Positions 41,783 to 50,569 of a stretch of DNA of 64,000 bases are shown here, in pieces (the stretch's first letter is position 1; each line of letters begins with the position of its first letter). Origin of the DNA: Paraburkholderia kururiensis JCM 10599 = LMG 19447 (GTDB lineage Bacteria > Pseudomonadota > Gammaproteobacteria > Burkholderiales > Burkholderiaceae); NCBI RefSeq assembly GCF_003986935.1, contig NZ_RJZE01000019.1, positions 112,293 to 176,292 of the forward strand, read 5' to 3'. The position numbers were made by a program, and so were the translations under genes. The notes below the pieces were generated by a model, which saw only the letters and a program-made list of their open reading frames with translations, did not search any database and had not been told where the DNA came from.

Positions 41783-43255
41783 ATGCAAAACGCACCTATG
41801 ACCGTTCTGTTGCCCGACGCGCTGCTGATGGTCGCCGTCATCGTCGCGTGGCTGAACGACACGTTCGTCGGCGACAGCGGCCGGCGCACGACCTACTTCA
41901 TCGCCTTGCTGTCGAGCCTCGTGGCCGGCATCTGGTTCGCGGTGAACGCGGCCGACAACAACGTCTATTACTTCTTCTCGCACATGTACGTGGTGGACGC
42001 GTTCGCCAGTGCGATGAAGGCCGTCGTGACGCTGGGCTTCGCCGTGTCGATCGTCTACTCGCGTCGTTATCTGGAAGAGCGCGACCTGTTCCGCGGCGAC
42101 TTCTTCCTGCTCGGCATGTTCTCGCTGCTCGGTCAGCTGGTGATGATCTCCGGCAACAACTTCCTGACGCTGTACCTCGGTCTGGAACTGATGTCGCTGT
42201 CGCTCTACGCCGTGATCGCCCTGCGCCGCAGCGCCTCGACGTCGAACGAAGCGGCGATGAAGTACTACGTGCTGGGCGCGCTGGCTTCGGGCTTCCTGCT
42301 CTACGGCATTTCGATGCTGTACGGCGCAACGGGCTCGCTCGACCTCAACGATGTGGTGAAGGCCATTGCTTCGGGCCGCATCAACGACGTCGTGCTGCTC
42401 TTCGGCGTGATCTTCGTCGTGGCCGGTGTGGCGTTCAAGATGGGCGCGGTGCCGTTCCACATGTGGGTACCCGATGTGTATCAAGGCGCCCCCACGGCAA
42501 TGACGCTGCTCACGGGCGGCGGCCCCAAGGTGGCCGCGTTCGCGTGGGCTCTGCGCTTCCTCGTGATGGGTCTGTTGCCGCTCGCAGTCGACTGGCAGGA
42601 AATGCTGGTGATTCTCGCGGCGCTCTCGCTGATCGTCGGCAACATCACGGGTATCGTGCAGCGTAACGTAAAGCGCATGCTCGCGTACTCGGCGATCTCG
42701 AACATGGGCTTCGTGCTGCTGGGGCTGCTCTCCGGCATCGTGGACGGCAAGGCGAGCGGGGCGGCCGGCGCCTACGGTTCGGCCATGTTCTACAGCATCG
42801 TCTACCTGATCACGACGCTGGGCACGTTCGGCATGGTGATGCTGCTCGCGCGGCGCGACTTCGAAGCCGACACGATCGACGACTTCAAGGGTCTCAATCA
42901 GCGCAGCCCGGTGTTCGCGTTCGTCATGATGGTGATGATGTTCTCGCTCGCCGGCATCCCGCCGACGGTCGGCTTCTACGCGAAGCTTGCCGTGCTCGAG
43001 GCCACGGTGAATGCCGGTCTCACGTGGCTTGCCGTGCTGGCCGTGATCACGTCGCTGTTCGGCGCGTTCTACTACCTGCGTATCGTCAAGCTCATGTACT
43101 TCGACGCGCCGCAGGACACCACGCCGATCCAGTCGGGTATGTGCAACCGCGCGCTGCTTGCGCTCAATGGCCTCGCCGTGCTGGTACTCGGCCTCGTGCC
43201 GGGGCCGTTGATGACCGGCTGCCTGCAGGCTATCTCGCACACGCTCTCGCTCTGA
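41783..43255 (+). CDS. nuoN: NADH-quinone oxidoreductase subunit N
   Basis: A 490-residue antiporter-like subunit, last of the complex I operon. YLGLELMSLSLYAVIALRR (catalytic Glu about 135), KMGAVPFHMWVPDVYQGAPT (about 220-240) and KRMLAYSAISNMGFVLLG (about 300) are intact. The TGA overlaps the ATG of the next gene by one base (TGATG). Confidence 0.96.
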   Translation: MQNAPMTVLLPDALLMVAVIVAWLNDTFVGDSGRRTTYFIALLSSLVAGIWFAVNAADNNVYYFFSHMYVVDAFASAMKAVVTLGFAVSIVYSRRYLEERDLFRGDFFLLGMFSLLGQLVMISGNNFLTLYLGLELMSLSLYAVIALRRSASTSNEAAMKYYVLGALASGFLLYGISMLYGATGSLDLNDVVKAIASGRINDVVLLFGVIFVVAGVAFKMGAVPFHMWVPDVYQGAPTAMTLLTGGGPKVAAFAWALRFLVMGLLPLAVDWQEMLVILAALSLIVGNITGIVQRNVKRMLAYSAISNMGFVLLGLLSGIVDGKASGAAGAYGSAMFYSIVYLITTLGTFGMVMLLARRDFEADTIDDFKGLNQRSPVFAFVMMVMMFSLAGIPPTVGFYAKLAVLEATVNAGLTWLAVLAVITSLFGAFYYLRIVKLMYFDAPQDTTPIQSGMCNRALLALNGLAVLVLGLVPGPLMTGCLQAISHTLSL

Positions 43256-43551
43256 TGTCCGCAGCGGGCTGGTTTATCGTGTTGTTGGCGCTCGCGGGCG
43301 CCAACCTGCCTTTTCTGAACCAGCGCCTCTTCTGCGTGGTCCCACTCAGGGCGGCGAAGAAGAGCGCCTGGTGGCGGATCGGCGAATTGATCGTGCTCTA
43401 TTTCGTGGTCGGCGCACTCGGGTTCATGCTCGAATCGCGCGCAGGCAATCGCTTCGACCAGGGCTGGCAGTTCTACGCGATCACGTTCAGTCTCTTCATC
43501 GTCTTCGCCTTTCCAGGCTTCGCCTGGCAGTATCTCGTCAAACGACACTGA
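43255..43551 (+). CDS. DUF2818 family membrane protein
   Basis: A 98-residue protein with three predicted TM helices (about residues 4-20, 42-60 and 72-92) and GANLPFLNQRLF as its conserved start. It overlaps nuoN by one base, so it is translationally coupled to the complex I operon. Its function is not established; location suggests an accessory or assembly role for complex I, but this is inference. The family is mostly betaproteobacterial. Confidence 0.88.
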   Translation: MSAAGWFIVLLALAGANLPFLNQRLFCVVPLRAAKKSAWWRIGELIVLYFVVGALGFMLESRAGNRFDQGWQFYAITFSLFIVFAFPGFAWQYLVKRH

Positions 43552-43603
43552 CGGCGCGAGCCATCGCGCCCCGGTCTTCCAGCGTTGCACAGAGGGTTTG
43601 CAT

Positions 43604-44206
43604 ATGGCCGCCGAACTCCCCGATCACGACGACGCGCTCTACGAGCGATGCGTCGAAAGCACCACGATCCACAACGGCAAGTTCCTCACGCTCAAGTGCG
43701 ATACGGTGGAATTGCCGGACGGCAAGCACGCCACGCGCGAATACGTGCAGCATCCGGGCGCGGTCATGGTGATTCCGCTGTTCGACGACGGCCGCGTGCT
43801 GATGGAAAGCCAGTACCGCTACCCGATCGGTAAGGTGATGTACGAGTACCCGGCGGGCAAGCTCGATCCGAACGAAGGCGCGCTTGCGTGTGCAAAGCGC
43901 GAACTGCGCGAGGAAACGGGCTATACGGCGCGCGAATACATCTACGTCACGCGTATCCACCCGATCATTTCGTACTCCACCGAGTTCATCGACATTTATC
44001 TGGCACGCGGACTCACCGCGGGCGAGCGCAATCTGGACGACGGCGAATTTCTCGAGCTTTTCACGGCGACTGTGCCCGATCTCTCGGAGTGGGTGCGCAC
44101 GGGCAAGATCACGGACGTGAAGACGATCATCGGAACGTTCTGGCTCGAAAAGGTGCTCTCGGGTGCCTGGCCGCTCGGGCCGGCGGAGCCGGGTGACGAC
44201 GCGTAA
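43604..44206 (+). CDS. NUDIX hydrolase, ADP-ribose pyrophosphatase type
   Basis: A 200-residue hydrolase that splits nucleoside diphosphates linked to another moiety, most likely ADP-ribose. The Nudix box GKLDPNEGALACAKRELREETGY (Gx5Ex7REx2EExG) is complete, seen as GKLDPNE and RELREETGY near residues 85-108, and is preceded by YRYPIGKVMYEYPAG as in ADPRases. AGAGGG precedes the ATG at 43604. It comes right after the nuo operon. Confidence 0.9.
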   Translation: MAAELPDHDDALYERCVESTTIHNGKFLTLKCDTVELPDGKHATREYVQHPGAVMVIPLFDDGRVLMESQYRYPIGKVMYEYPAGKLDPNEGALACAKRELREETGYTAREYIYVTRIHPIISYSTEFIDIYLARGLTAGERNLDDGEFLELFTATVPDLSEWVRTGKITDVKTIIGTFWLEKVLSGAWPLGPAEPGDDA

Positions 44207-44539
44207 GCGTCGCGCTTCAGTCCGCGTTCCGTTGCAACAGATGAAGGCAGCGGAAAGACCGCTATCTCCACTGCGAATCATCGTCTGTGTTGGCGCGTCG
44301 CGCAGACCTCAGGCACCGGCTTTTGACTACCTCAGCGGCACGCGGCCCGAGGCGCTACAATCGCCGGACACGTCATGCGTCGTTCATAAACAGGCCGATT
44401 TTTTGCCGGCACGAGAGAACACCCCGTGCCGCGCGGTAGCGCGTCGCCGCCACACCGCGAACACCTAACCGCTATTTTTCGAACGATCGTTCATAAAACA
44501 GCGAATTGCGCTAAACTCGCACGTAAGCCCCGATTCCAC
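44207..44539. other. intergenic region, 333 bp
   Basis: This lies between the NUDIX and DUF1178 genes. The last 60 bp hold a perfect 12-bp palindrome (44481-44492) over the -35 of a probable promoter. The first 250 bp show no gene, repeat or terminator I can support. Confidence 0.55.
44481..44492 (+). promoter_or_regulatory. palindromic operator candidate GAACGATCGTTC
   Basis: A perfect 12-bp palindrome of the type bound by TetR-family repressors, overlapping the -35 region of a promoter: TTCATA (44490-44495), 16-bp spacer, TAAACT (44512-44517). It would control DUF1178 and possibly the acyl-CoA dehydrogenase / MaoC genes downstream. The regulator is unknown. The TetR gene at 4025-4801 has an ATCGTTC half-site in its own promoter. 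Confidence 0.5.
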
Positions 44540-44971
44540 ATGAAGGTCCTCGATCTACAATGCCCGGGCGGCCATCGCTTCGAAGGCTGGTTTGCCTCGG
44601 CAGACGACTTCGAATCGCAGCTGTCCCGCAAGCTCGTTGAATGTCCGATTTGCGGTGCCACCGAAGTGAGCCGCCTGCCGTCCGCGCCTCGCCTGAATCT
44701 TTCGGGAGCGGCCGAGCCGGCGCAGCAAGGCACACCGGACATGAACGAACTGCAGGCGCGGGTCATGCGCGCGCTGCGCGAGGTCCTCGACAAGACCGAG
44801 AACGTGGGCGACCGCTTCGCCGAGGAAGCCCGGCGCATCCACTACAACGAGGCGCCCGCACGCAATATTCGCGGGGTCACGACGCCTGAGGATGCACGCG
44901 CGCTCGTCGAAGAAGGCATCGACGTGATGCCGCTGCCGATCCCGGCCGCGCTGAAGGAGCCGTTGCAGTAA
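44540..44971 (+). CDS. DUF1178 family zinc-ribbon-like protein
   Basis: A 143-residue protein of the DUF1178 family. Probable metal-binding cysteines: LQCPGGHRFEGWF at residues 6-18 and ECPICGATEVSRLPSAP at about 34-50. The rest is helical and ends ALVEEGIDVMPLPIP. No function is known to me. The ATG at 44540 matches the family N-terminus MKVLDLQC. It is the first gene after a palindrome-bearing promoter, followed 50 bp later by acyl-CoA dehydrogenase genes. Confidence 0.88.
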   Translation: MKVLDLQCPGGHRFEGWFASADDFESQLSRKLVECPICGATEVSRLPSAPRLNLSGAAEPAQQGTPDMNELQARVMRALREVLDKTENVGDRFAEEARRIHYNEAPARNIRGVTTPEDARALVEEGIDVMPLPIPAALKEPLQ

Positions 44972-45021
44972 CGCGGCGTCTTCCTTGCGGCGGCGCTCGC
45001 TGCGGCAAGGAGACACTGCGC

Positions 45022-46218
45022 ATGGACCTCGATTATTCCGCCGCCGACGGCGCCTTTCGCGCCGACATTCGCGCCTGGCTCGAAGCGAATCTGCCTTCGT
45101 CGCTGCGCGACAAAGTCCTCAATCACAAACGTCTGAATCGCGACGACTTCGCGCGCTGGCACAAGCTGCTCGGCGCGCGCGGTTGGTCCGCGCCCGCATG
45201 GCCCGTCGAATACGGCGGACCCGGCTGGAACGCAACACAACGCCATATCTGGGAGGAGGAGTGCGCGCGGGCCGGTGCGCCGATGGTGCTGCCTTTCGGC
45301 GTGTCGATGGTTGCGCCCGTCCTCATGAAGTACGGCAGCGAGGCGCAGAAACGCCACTACCTGCCGCGTATTCTCGATGGCACCGACTGGTGGTGCCAGG
45401 GCTACTCCGAGCCCGGCTCAGGGTCCGATCTGGCTTCGCTGCGAACACGCGCCGAACGCCACGGTGACCACTATGTCGTGAACGGGCAGAAGACCTGGAC
45501 CACGCTCGGCCAGCACGCCGACATGATGTTCTGCCTCGTGCGCACCGACTCGTCCGCGAAAAAGCAGGAAGGCATCTCGTTCCTGCTGATCGACATGAAG
45601 ACGCCAGGCATCACGGTTCGTCCCATCATTACGCTCGACGAAGATCACGAAGTCAACGAGGTGTTCTTCGAAGACGTGCAGGTGCCGGTCGAAAATCGGG
45701 TTGGCGAGGAAAACCGCGGCTGGACGTACGCGAAGTATCTGCTCGGGCACGAGCGCACCGGCATTGCGCGCGTGGGCCAGTCGAAACGCGAACTGCTCTT
45801 TCTGAAGCGCTTCGCACTCGCGCAGCAAAAGAACGGCAAGCCGCTGCTGCATGATCCGCTGTTCGCCGCGAAGGTGGCGGCGCTCGAGATCGAACTCATG
45901 GCGCTCGAAGTCACGGTGCAGCGCGTGGTGAGCAGCGAAACTGGCGGACGTGGACCGGGGCCTGAAGCATCGATGCTGAAGATCAAAGGCACCGAGGTCC
46001 AGCAGGCGCTCACCGAACTGATGTTCGAAGCCGCCGGTCCGCTCGCCGCGCCGTTCGACGTGCCGTTCCTCGAAGGCGAACGCGAACACAGCATCGCCGG
46101 CGACGACGACGCGGCGCCGCTCGCCGCCTACTACTTCAACTTCCGCAAGACGTCGATCTACGGCGGCTCGAACGAAATCCAGAAGAACATCATCGCGCAG
46201 ATGATTCTGGGCCTTTGA
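45022..46218 (+). CDS. acyl-CoA dehydrogenase, subunit 1 of a paired set
   Basis: A 398-residue FAD-dependent dehydrogenase that introduces a trans-2,3 double bond in an acyl-CoA. FAD/substrate motifs: WWCQGYSEPGSGSDLASL (about residue 125-140) and the C-terminal RKTSIYGGSNEIQKN (about 375-390). The MCAD-type catalytic Glu position in the Y-x-G motif is Gly (YGGS). AAGGAG lies ahead of the start. It is immediately followed by a second, divergent acyl-CoA dehydrogenase and two MaoC hydratases. Confidence 0.92.
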   Translation: MDLDYSAADGAFRADIRAWLEANLPSSLRDKVLNHKRLNRDDFARWHKLLGARGWSAPAWPVEYGGPGWNATQRHIWEEECARAGAPMVLPFGVSMVAPVLMKYGSEAQKRHYLPRILDGTDWWCQGYSEPGSGSDLASLRTRAERHGDHYVVNGQKTWTTLGQHADMMFCLVRTDSSAKKQEGISFLLIDMKTPGITVRPIITLDEDHEVNEVFFEDVQVPVENRVGEENRGWTYAKYLLGHERTGIARVGQSKRELLFLKRFALAQQKNGKPLLHDPLFAAKVAALEIELMALEVTVQRVVSSETGGRGPGPEASMLKIKGTEVQQALTELMFEAAGPLAAPFDVPFLEGEREHSIAGDDDAAPLAAYYFNFRKTSIYGGSNEIQKNIIAQMILGL

Positions 46219-46228
46219 GGAGCAGCGC

Positions 46229-47380
46229 ATGGACTTCACCTTCACGGACGAACAACAGCAATTCGCCGACGCGCTGCGCCGCTATCTGGACCGGCAATAC
46301 GGCTTCGAAGCGCGTCAGGCGATCGTGCGCTCCGAGGCCGGCGTATCGGATACCCACTGGCAGGCGCTCGTCGAGCTGGGTCTCACGGCGTTGCCCGTGC
46401 CGCAGGCGCAAGGCGGGTTCGACGGCACGCCGTTCGACATGCTCGTCGTCATGCAGGAACTGGGCCGCGCGCTGGTCGTGGAGCCCTACTGGGCAACCGC
46501 GGTGGGCATCGAGGCATTGAAGCTTGCCGGTTCGGGCGATGGCGAAGATGCGACGCTGCTCGAACGTGCCGCGGCGGGCGAGATCAAGCTCGCGGTGGCG
46601 TTTAATGAGCCTGCTGCGCGATACGACCTGTTCGCGGTCGAGGCGGTCGCGACACCGCGCGATGGCGGCTTCGTGCTGAGCGGCAGCAAATCGGTGGTGC
46701 AGCACGGCGCGCAGGCGGACTACTGGATCGTCCCGGCGCGGCTTGCAGGCGGCGAAGCGCCCGGCGAGCTGGCACTCTTCGTCGTGGCACGCGATGCAGC
46801 GGGTGCGACCGCTACGGACTACCGCACCATCGACGGCCAGCGCGCCGCAACGCTGGTCTTCGACGCCACACCGGCACGCCGGCTCGCTGCCGATGGCTCG
46901 CATGAAGTGGGTGCCGCCACGCTCGAACGCATCGCCGACTACGGCATCGTTCTGCTCTGCGCAGAGGCAATCGGTGCGCTCGACGCGCTCAACCATGCTA
47001 CCGTCGAGTACACGAAGACGCGCCAGCAGTTCGGCGTGCCCATTGCCCGTTTTCAGGCACTGCAGCACAGGATGGTCGAGATGCTGATCCACACGGAACA
47101 GGCGCGCTCGCTCACTTATCTGGCCGCGGCGCGCTACACGAGCGCGGACACCGACGAGCGGCGCCGCGCGATAAGCGCGGCGAAGGTGCGGGTCGGGCAG
47201 GCCGCGCGCTTCGTGGGACAGCAGGCGGTCCAGCTGCACGGCGGGATGGGCGTCACCAACGAAGTGGCCGCGGCGCATCTGTTCAAGCGGCTCGCGATCA
47301 TCGAAACGACGCTCGGTGACGTCGACCATCACCTGGCGCGCTTTACTGCGTTACCTGGCTTCACCGCCTGCGACGCGTGA
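46229..47380 (+). CDS. acyl-CoA dehydrogenase, subunit 2 of a paired set
   Basis: A 383-residue divergent acyl-CoA dehydrogenase. The N-terminus (MDFTFTDEQQQFADALRRYL) and the C-terminal helical domain (TRQQFGVPIARFQALQHRMVEM; GQQAVQLHGGMGVTNE) are typical, but the C-terminal catalytic (Y-[EG]-G-T/S-x-x-I) motif of the upstream subunit is absent; the chain ends LAIIETTLGDVDHHLARF. This fits a non-catalytic or half-site partner in an alpha2-beta2 enzyme, as known for some steroid and side-chain acyl-CoA dehydrogenases. It begins 10 bp after its partner. Confidence 0.88.
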   Translation: MDFTFTDEQQQFADALRRYLDRQYGFEARQAIVRSEAGVSDTHWQALVELGLTALPVPQAQGGFDGTPFDMLVVMQELGRALVVEPYWATAVGIEALKLAGSGDGEDATLLERAAAGEIKLAVAFNEPAARYDLFAVEAVATPRDGGFVLSGSKSVVQHGAQADYWIVPARLAGGEAPGELALFVVARDAAGATATDYRTIDGQRAATLVFDATPARRLAADGSHEVGAATLERIADYGIVLLCAEAIGALDALNHATVEYTKTRQQFGVPIARFQALQHRMVEMLIHTEQARSLTYLAAARYTSADTDERRRAISAAKVRVGQAARFVGQQAVQLHGGMGVTNEVAAAHLFKRLAIIETTLGDVDHHLARFTALPGFTACDA

Positions 47381-47417
47381 ACATCAACAAAAGACGTTTG
47401 CCAACGAGGATCAAGCG

Positions 47418-47885
47418 ATGGGATTGAGCTACGAGGATATAGAAGCGGGCACGACGGCCGAAATCGGTTCGCACACGTTCGGGCATGCCGAGATCGTGGA
47501 GTTTGCGCAGCGGTTCGATCCCCAGCCCTTCCACGTGGACGACGAGGCGGCGAAAACGTCGCCCTACGGCAAGCTGATCGCAAGCGGCTGGCATACGTGC
47601 TCGGTGATGATGGGGCTCTTCGTGCGCAGCACGCTGGCGGGATCCACTTCGATGGGCTCGCCCGGCGTGGACGAGATTCGCTGGCTCAGGCCCGTCGCGG
47701 TTGGCGACACCATCACGATGAAAGTCTCCGTGCTCGATAAGCGCGTGCTGGCAAGCCGGCCGGATCGCGGCATCGTCTCGATGCAGTGGGAAGGCATCAA
47801 CCAGAACGGCGAGACCGCCATCATCGTACGTTCGAAGGGCATCTTCGGTCTGCGTCATCCGGGCGCGAGCGGGGCGGTAGCATGA
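47418..47885 (+). CDS. MaoC family dehydratase (R-specific enoyl-CoA hydratase-like), subunit 1
   Basis: A 155-residue hot-dog-fold hydratase. The hydratase-2 motif FAQRFDPQPFHVDDEAA (catalytic Asp and His, about residues 30-45) and GLIASGWHT-like KLIASGWHT are intact. The start at 47418 has GAGGA 7 bp ahead. Its last four bases overlap the next MaoC gene (ATGA). It probably hydrates the enoyl-CoA made by the upstream acyl-CoA dehydrogenases. Confidence 0.88.
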   Translation: MGLSYEDIEAGTTAEIGSHTFGHAEIVEFAQRFDPQPFHVDDEAAKTSPYGKLIASGWHTCSVMMGLFVRSTLAGSTSMGSPGVDEIRWLRPVAVGDTITMKVSVLDKRVLASRPDRGIVSMQWEGINQNGETAIIVRSKGIFGLRHPGASGAVA

Positions 47886-48346
47886 GCGAGGTCGCCCCGC
47901 AGATCGATGCAGACGCGCTGCGTGCACTCGTGGGTGCGCCGGCACTCGTCAGCGAGTGGATCGAGGTCGATCAGGCGCGGGTGGACCGCTTTGCAGCCGC
48001 AACAGGCGACCATCAGTGGATACATGTCGACCCGGAACGTGCGCGGCGCGAGTCGCCGTTCGGCGGGCCGATCGCGCACGGGTTCCTCACGCTCTCGCTC
48101 ATCCCCGCGCTGCTGGAACGGACGGTTGCGCTACGTCAGCGCATGGGTCTCAACTACGGGCTCAATCGCGTGCGCTTCACATCGCCGTTGCCCGTTGGCG
48201 CCAGGGTGCGCGCACATTTCGCTGTGGTCGAGGTCTCCGACGTGGACGGCAACGGCGTGCAGGTCATCTGGAAGGTGACGCTCGAACGTGAAGGAAGCGA
48301 GCGGCCTGTGTGCATCGCGGAATTCATCACGCGCCACTACTTCTGA
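47882..48346 (+). CDS. MaoC family dehydratase, subunit 2
   Basis: A 154-residue hot-dog-fold protein. The catalytic motif FAAATGDHQWIHVDPERA (about residues 37-54) and GGPIAHGFLTLSLIP are intact. Translationally coupled to the preceding MaoC gene; the pair may form a heteromeric hydratase like ChsH1-ChsH2 of cholesterol degradation. In contrast to the dehydrogenase pair, both hydratases keep their Asp-His. Confidence 0.88.
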   Translation: MSEVAPQIDADALRALVGAPALVSEWIEVDQARVDRFAAATGDHQWIHVDPERARRESPFGGPIAHGFLTLSLIPALLERTVALRQRMGLNYGLNRVRFTSPLPVGARVRAHFAVVEVSDVDGNGVQVIWKVTLEREGSERPVCIAEFITRHYF

Positions 48347-48350
48347 GCAT

Positions 48351-48381
48351 CCGGGGGCCGCCATCGAGCGGCGGCCCCCGG
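48351..48381. terminator. strong hairpin between convergent genes
   Basis: A 12-bp perfect stem CCGGGGGCCGCC / GGCGGCCCCCGG with a 7-nt loop, five bases past the MaoC stop and 33 bp from the end of the convergent GST gene. There is no T-tract on either side, so it may act as a transcript stabiliser and not as an intrinsic terminator. Confidence 0.5.
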
Positions 48382-48413
48382 TAACGTCCACGTCTTTCGC
48401 GAGATTCAGTGCG

Positions 48414-49115
48414 TCAGTGCTTCGCGTACTGCGTCGCGCCGAACAGCACTTCCTTGGCCTTCTCGTCGATGAGCGGCTTGCGCGCGGCGGCGAGCACCTC
48501 CACGCCGCGCTGCACCGCGGGCCGTGCGGCGATTTCTTCGTGCCAGCGCTTCACATGCGGGAAGGCGTCGAGATCGATGCCCTGGTTTTGCCAGGAGCGC
48601 GTCCACGGGAACGCGGCGATGTCGGCAATCGTGTACTTGTGGCCCGCGAGATACGCGGTTTTGGCGAGCTGCGTGTTCATCACACCGTAGAGGCGCTTCG
48701 CTTCATTCGTGTAGCGCGTGATCGCGTAATCGATCTGCTGTGGCGCATAAATGCGGAAGTGATGCGCCTGGCCGAGCATCGGGCCGAGCCCGCCCATCTG
48801 GAACATGAGCCACTGAAACGTTGCATACCGTTCTGCCGGATCGGTAGGCAGGAAGCGGCCGCTTTTCTCCGCGAGATAGATCAGGATCGCGCCGGATTCG
48901 AACAGCGAAAAAGGCTGGCCGTCGGCGCGCTTCGGGCCTTCGGAATCGACGATCGCGGGAATCTTGTTGTTCGGGCTGATGGCGAGAAACTCGGGCTTGA
49001 ACTGATCGCCTGCGCCGATATCGATGGGGTGCACGCGGTACGCGAGCCCGGTCTCCTCCAGCATGATGTGGACCTTGTGGCCGTTGGGTGTCGCCCAGCT
49101 GTAGACGTCGATCAT
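48414..49115 (-). CDS. glutathione S-transferase family protein, YfcG/Nu-class-like
   Basis: A 233-residue GST. N-terminal thioredoxin-like domain starts MIDVYSWATPNGHKVHIMLEE, with the TPN motif of the YfcG / disulfide-bond-oxidoreductase group and the glutathione-contacting PNNKIPAIVD and LFESGAILIYLAEK (about residues 52-90), then an all-helical C-terminal domain. AAAGGAG lies 6 bp ahead of the ATG at 49115. It is at the end of the minus-strand acyl-CoA gene cluster but 170 bp away from it, so co-transcription is uncertain. Confidence 0.88.
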   Translation of the reverse strand: MIDVYSWATPNGHKVHIMLEETGLAYRVHPIDIGAGDQFKPEFLAISPNNKIPAIVDSEGPKRADGQPFSLFESGAILIYLAEKSGRFLPTDPAERYATFQWLMFQMGGLGPMLGQAHHFRIYAPQQIDYAITRYTNEAKRLYGVMNTQLAKTAYLAGHKYTIADIAAFPWTRSWQNQGIDLDAFPHVKRWHEEIAARPAVQRGVEVLAAARKPLIDEKAKEVLFGATQYAKH

Positions 49116-49285
49116 CGTGGCTCCTTTCGTGCTTGAAGGCGGCGCCGCGTCTTTCTGGTGCGGCGCCGGAACAGGCAAAAATTAGAGCATAGATCGTGCG
49201 ACGGTGCAGGGCGCCATCCTGCGCGCCCGCACGCTGCGGCGGATGTGCGGGCCAGATGTGGCTCCGGGGCGACTCAGGTGCGGCT

Positions 49286-50539
49286 TCAGGTACGAGTAAC
49301 CGGCATCTCGACGCGCGAGGCCGCATCCATGTAGCGCGCGAGTTCGAGCTTCGCGATGGCGTTGCGATGCACCTCGTCGGGACCATCGGCGAAGCGCAGC
49401 GTGCGTGCCGACGTGTACGCATAAGCCAGCGGGAAGTCGTCGCTCATGCCCGCCGCGCCGTGCACCTGCATCGCCCAGTCGATCACCTGGCAGGCCATGT
49501 TGGGTGCGACCACCTTGATCATGGCGATCTCGCCGCGTGCGCCCTTGTTGCCGACGGTGTCCATCATGTAGGCGGTCTTGAGCGTGAGCAGCCGCGCCTG
49601 CTCGATGAGGCAGCGCGCTTCGGCAATGCGCTCCTGCGTCACGGTTTGCGACGCGATGGGTTTGCCGAACGCGACGCGCTGCAGCGCGCGCTTCGTCATC
49701 AATTCGAGCGCACGTTCGGCGAGCCCGACGAGCCGCATGCAGTGGTGAATGCGGCCCGGCCCAAGCCGTCCCTGTGCGATTTCGAAACCGCGTCCTTCGC
49801 CGAGCAGCAGGTTCGTCGCGGGCACACGCACGTTCTCGAGCGTGATGTCCATGTGGCCGTGCGGTGCGTCGTCGTAGCCGAACACGGTGAGCGGGCGATG
49901 CACGGTGATACCGGTGGCGTCGGCGGGCACGAGGATCATCGACTGCTGGCGGTGCCGCGGTGCGTCGGGATCGGTCTTGCCCATCACGATATAAACGGCG
50001 CAGCGCGGATCGCCCGCACCCGACGACCACCACTTGTGGCCGTTGATCACGTAGTGGTCGCCGTCGCGTTCGATGCGCGTCTGGATGTTGGTGGCATCCG
50101 ATGAAGCGACCTCGGGCTCCGTCATGAGAAAGGCCGAGCGAATCTGGCCGTCGAGCAGCGGGTCGAGCCATTGCCGCTTCTGGCTCTCGGTGCCGTAGCG
50201 TTCGATCGTTTCCATGTTGCCCGTGTCGGGCGCGTTGCAGTTGAAGACCTCAGGCGCCCACGGCACGCGTCCCATGATCTCGCACAGCGGCGCGTATTCG
50301 AGATTCGTGAGCCCGGCGCCGCGCGCCGAGTCGGGCAGGAACAGGTTCCACAGGCCCGCGGCGCGCGCCGTTTCCTTGAGCTTTTCGACGATTTCGGTGG
50401 GCACCCACGCGTTGCCGTTCGCGCGATTGCGCGCGACCTCGGCCAGAAAGACCGACTCGTTCGGGTAGATGTGCTCGTCGAAGAACGCGAGCAGCTTTTC
50501 GCGCAACGCCTGAACCTTGGGGGTGTAGTCGAAATTCAT
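49286..50539 (-). CDS. acyl-CoA dehydrogenase, ACAD10/11-like
   Basis: A 417-residue acyl-CoA dehydrogenase. FLMTEPEVASSDATNIQTRIERDG and NGHKWWSSGAGDPRCAVYIVMGKT (about residues 138-190; key parts FLMTEPEVASSD and GHKWWSSGAGD) and the C-terminal VHGAAGMSDDFPLAYAY and RFADGPDEVHRNAIAKLE mark the branch that includes ACAD10/11 and bacterial LvaC-like enzymes. It lies 30 bp after the phosphotransferase, the same gene pair that in ACAD10/11 is fused in one protein. Confidence 0.9.
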   Translation of the reverse strand: MNFDYTPKVQALREKLLAFFDEHIYPNESVFLAEVARNRANGNAWVPTEIVEKLKETARAAGLWNLFLPDSARGAGLTNLEYAPLCEIMGRVPWAPEVFNCNAPDTGNMETIERYGTESQKRQWLDPLLDGQIRSAFLMTEPEVASSDATNIQTRIERDGDHYVINGHKWWSSGAGDPRCAVYIVMGKTDPDAPRHRQQSMILVPADATGITVHRPLTVFGYDDAPHGHMDITLENVRVPATNLLLGEGRGFEIAQGRLGPGRIHHCMRLVGLAERALELMTKRALQRVAFGKPIASQTVTQERIAEARCLIEQARLLTLKTAYMMDTVGNKGARGEIAMIKVVAPNMACQVIDWAMQVHGAAGMSDDFPLAYAYTSARTLRFADGPDEVHRNAIAKLELARYMDAASRVEMPVTRT

Positions 50540-50569
50540 CGGATACCTCGCGAAAGGGAAAGGGATGGC

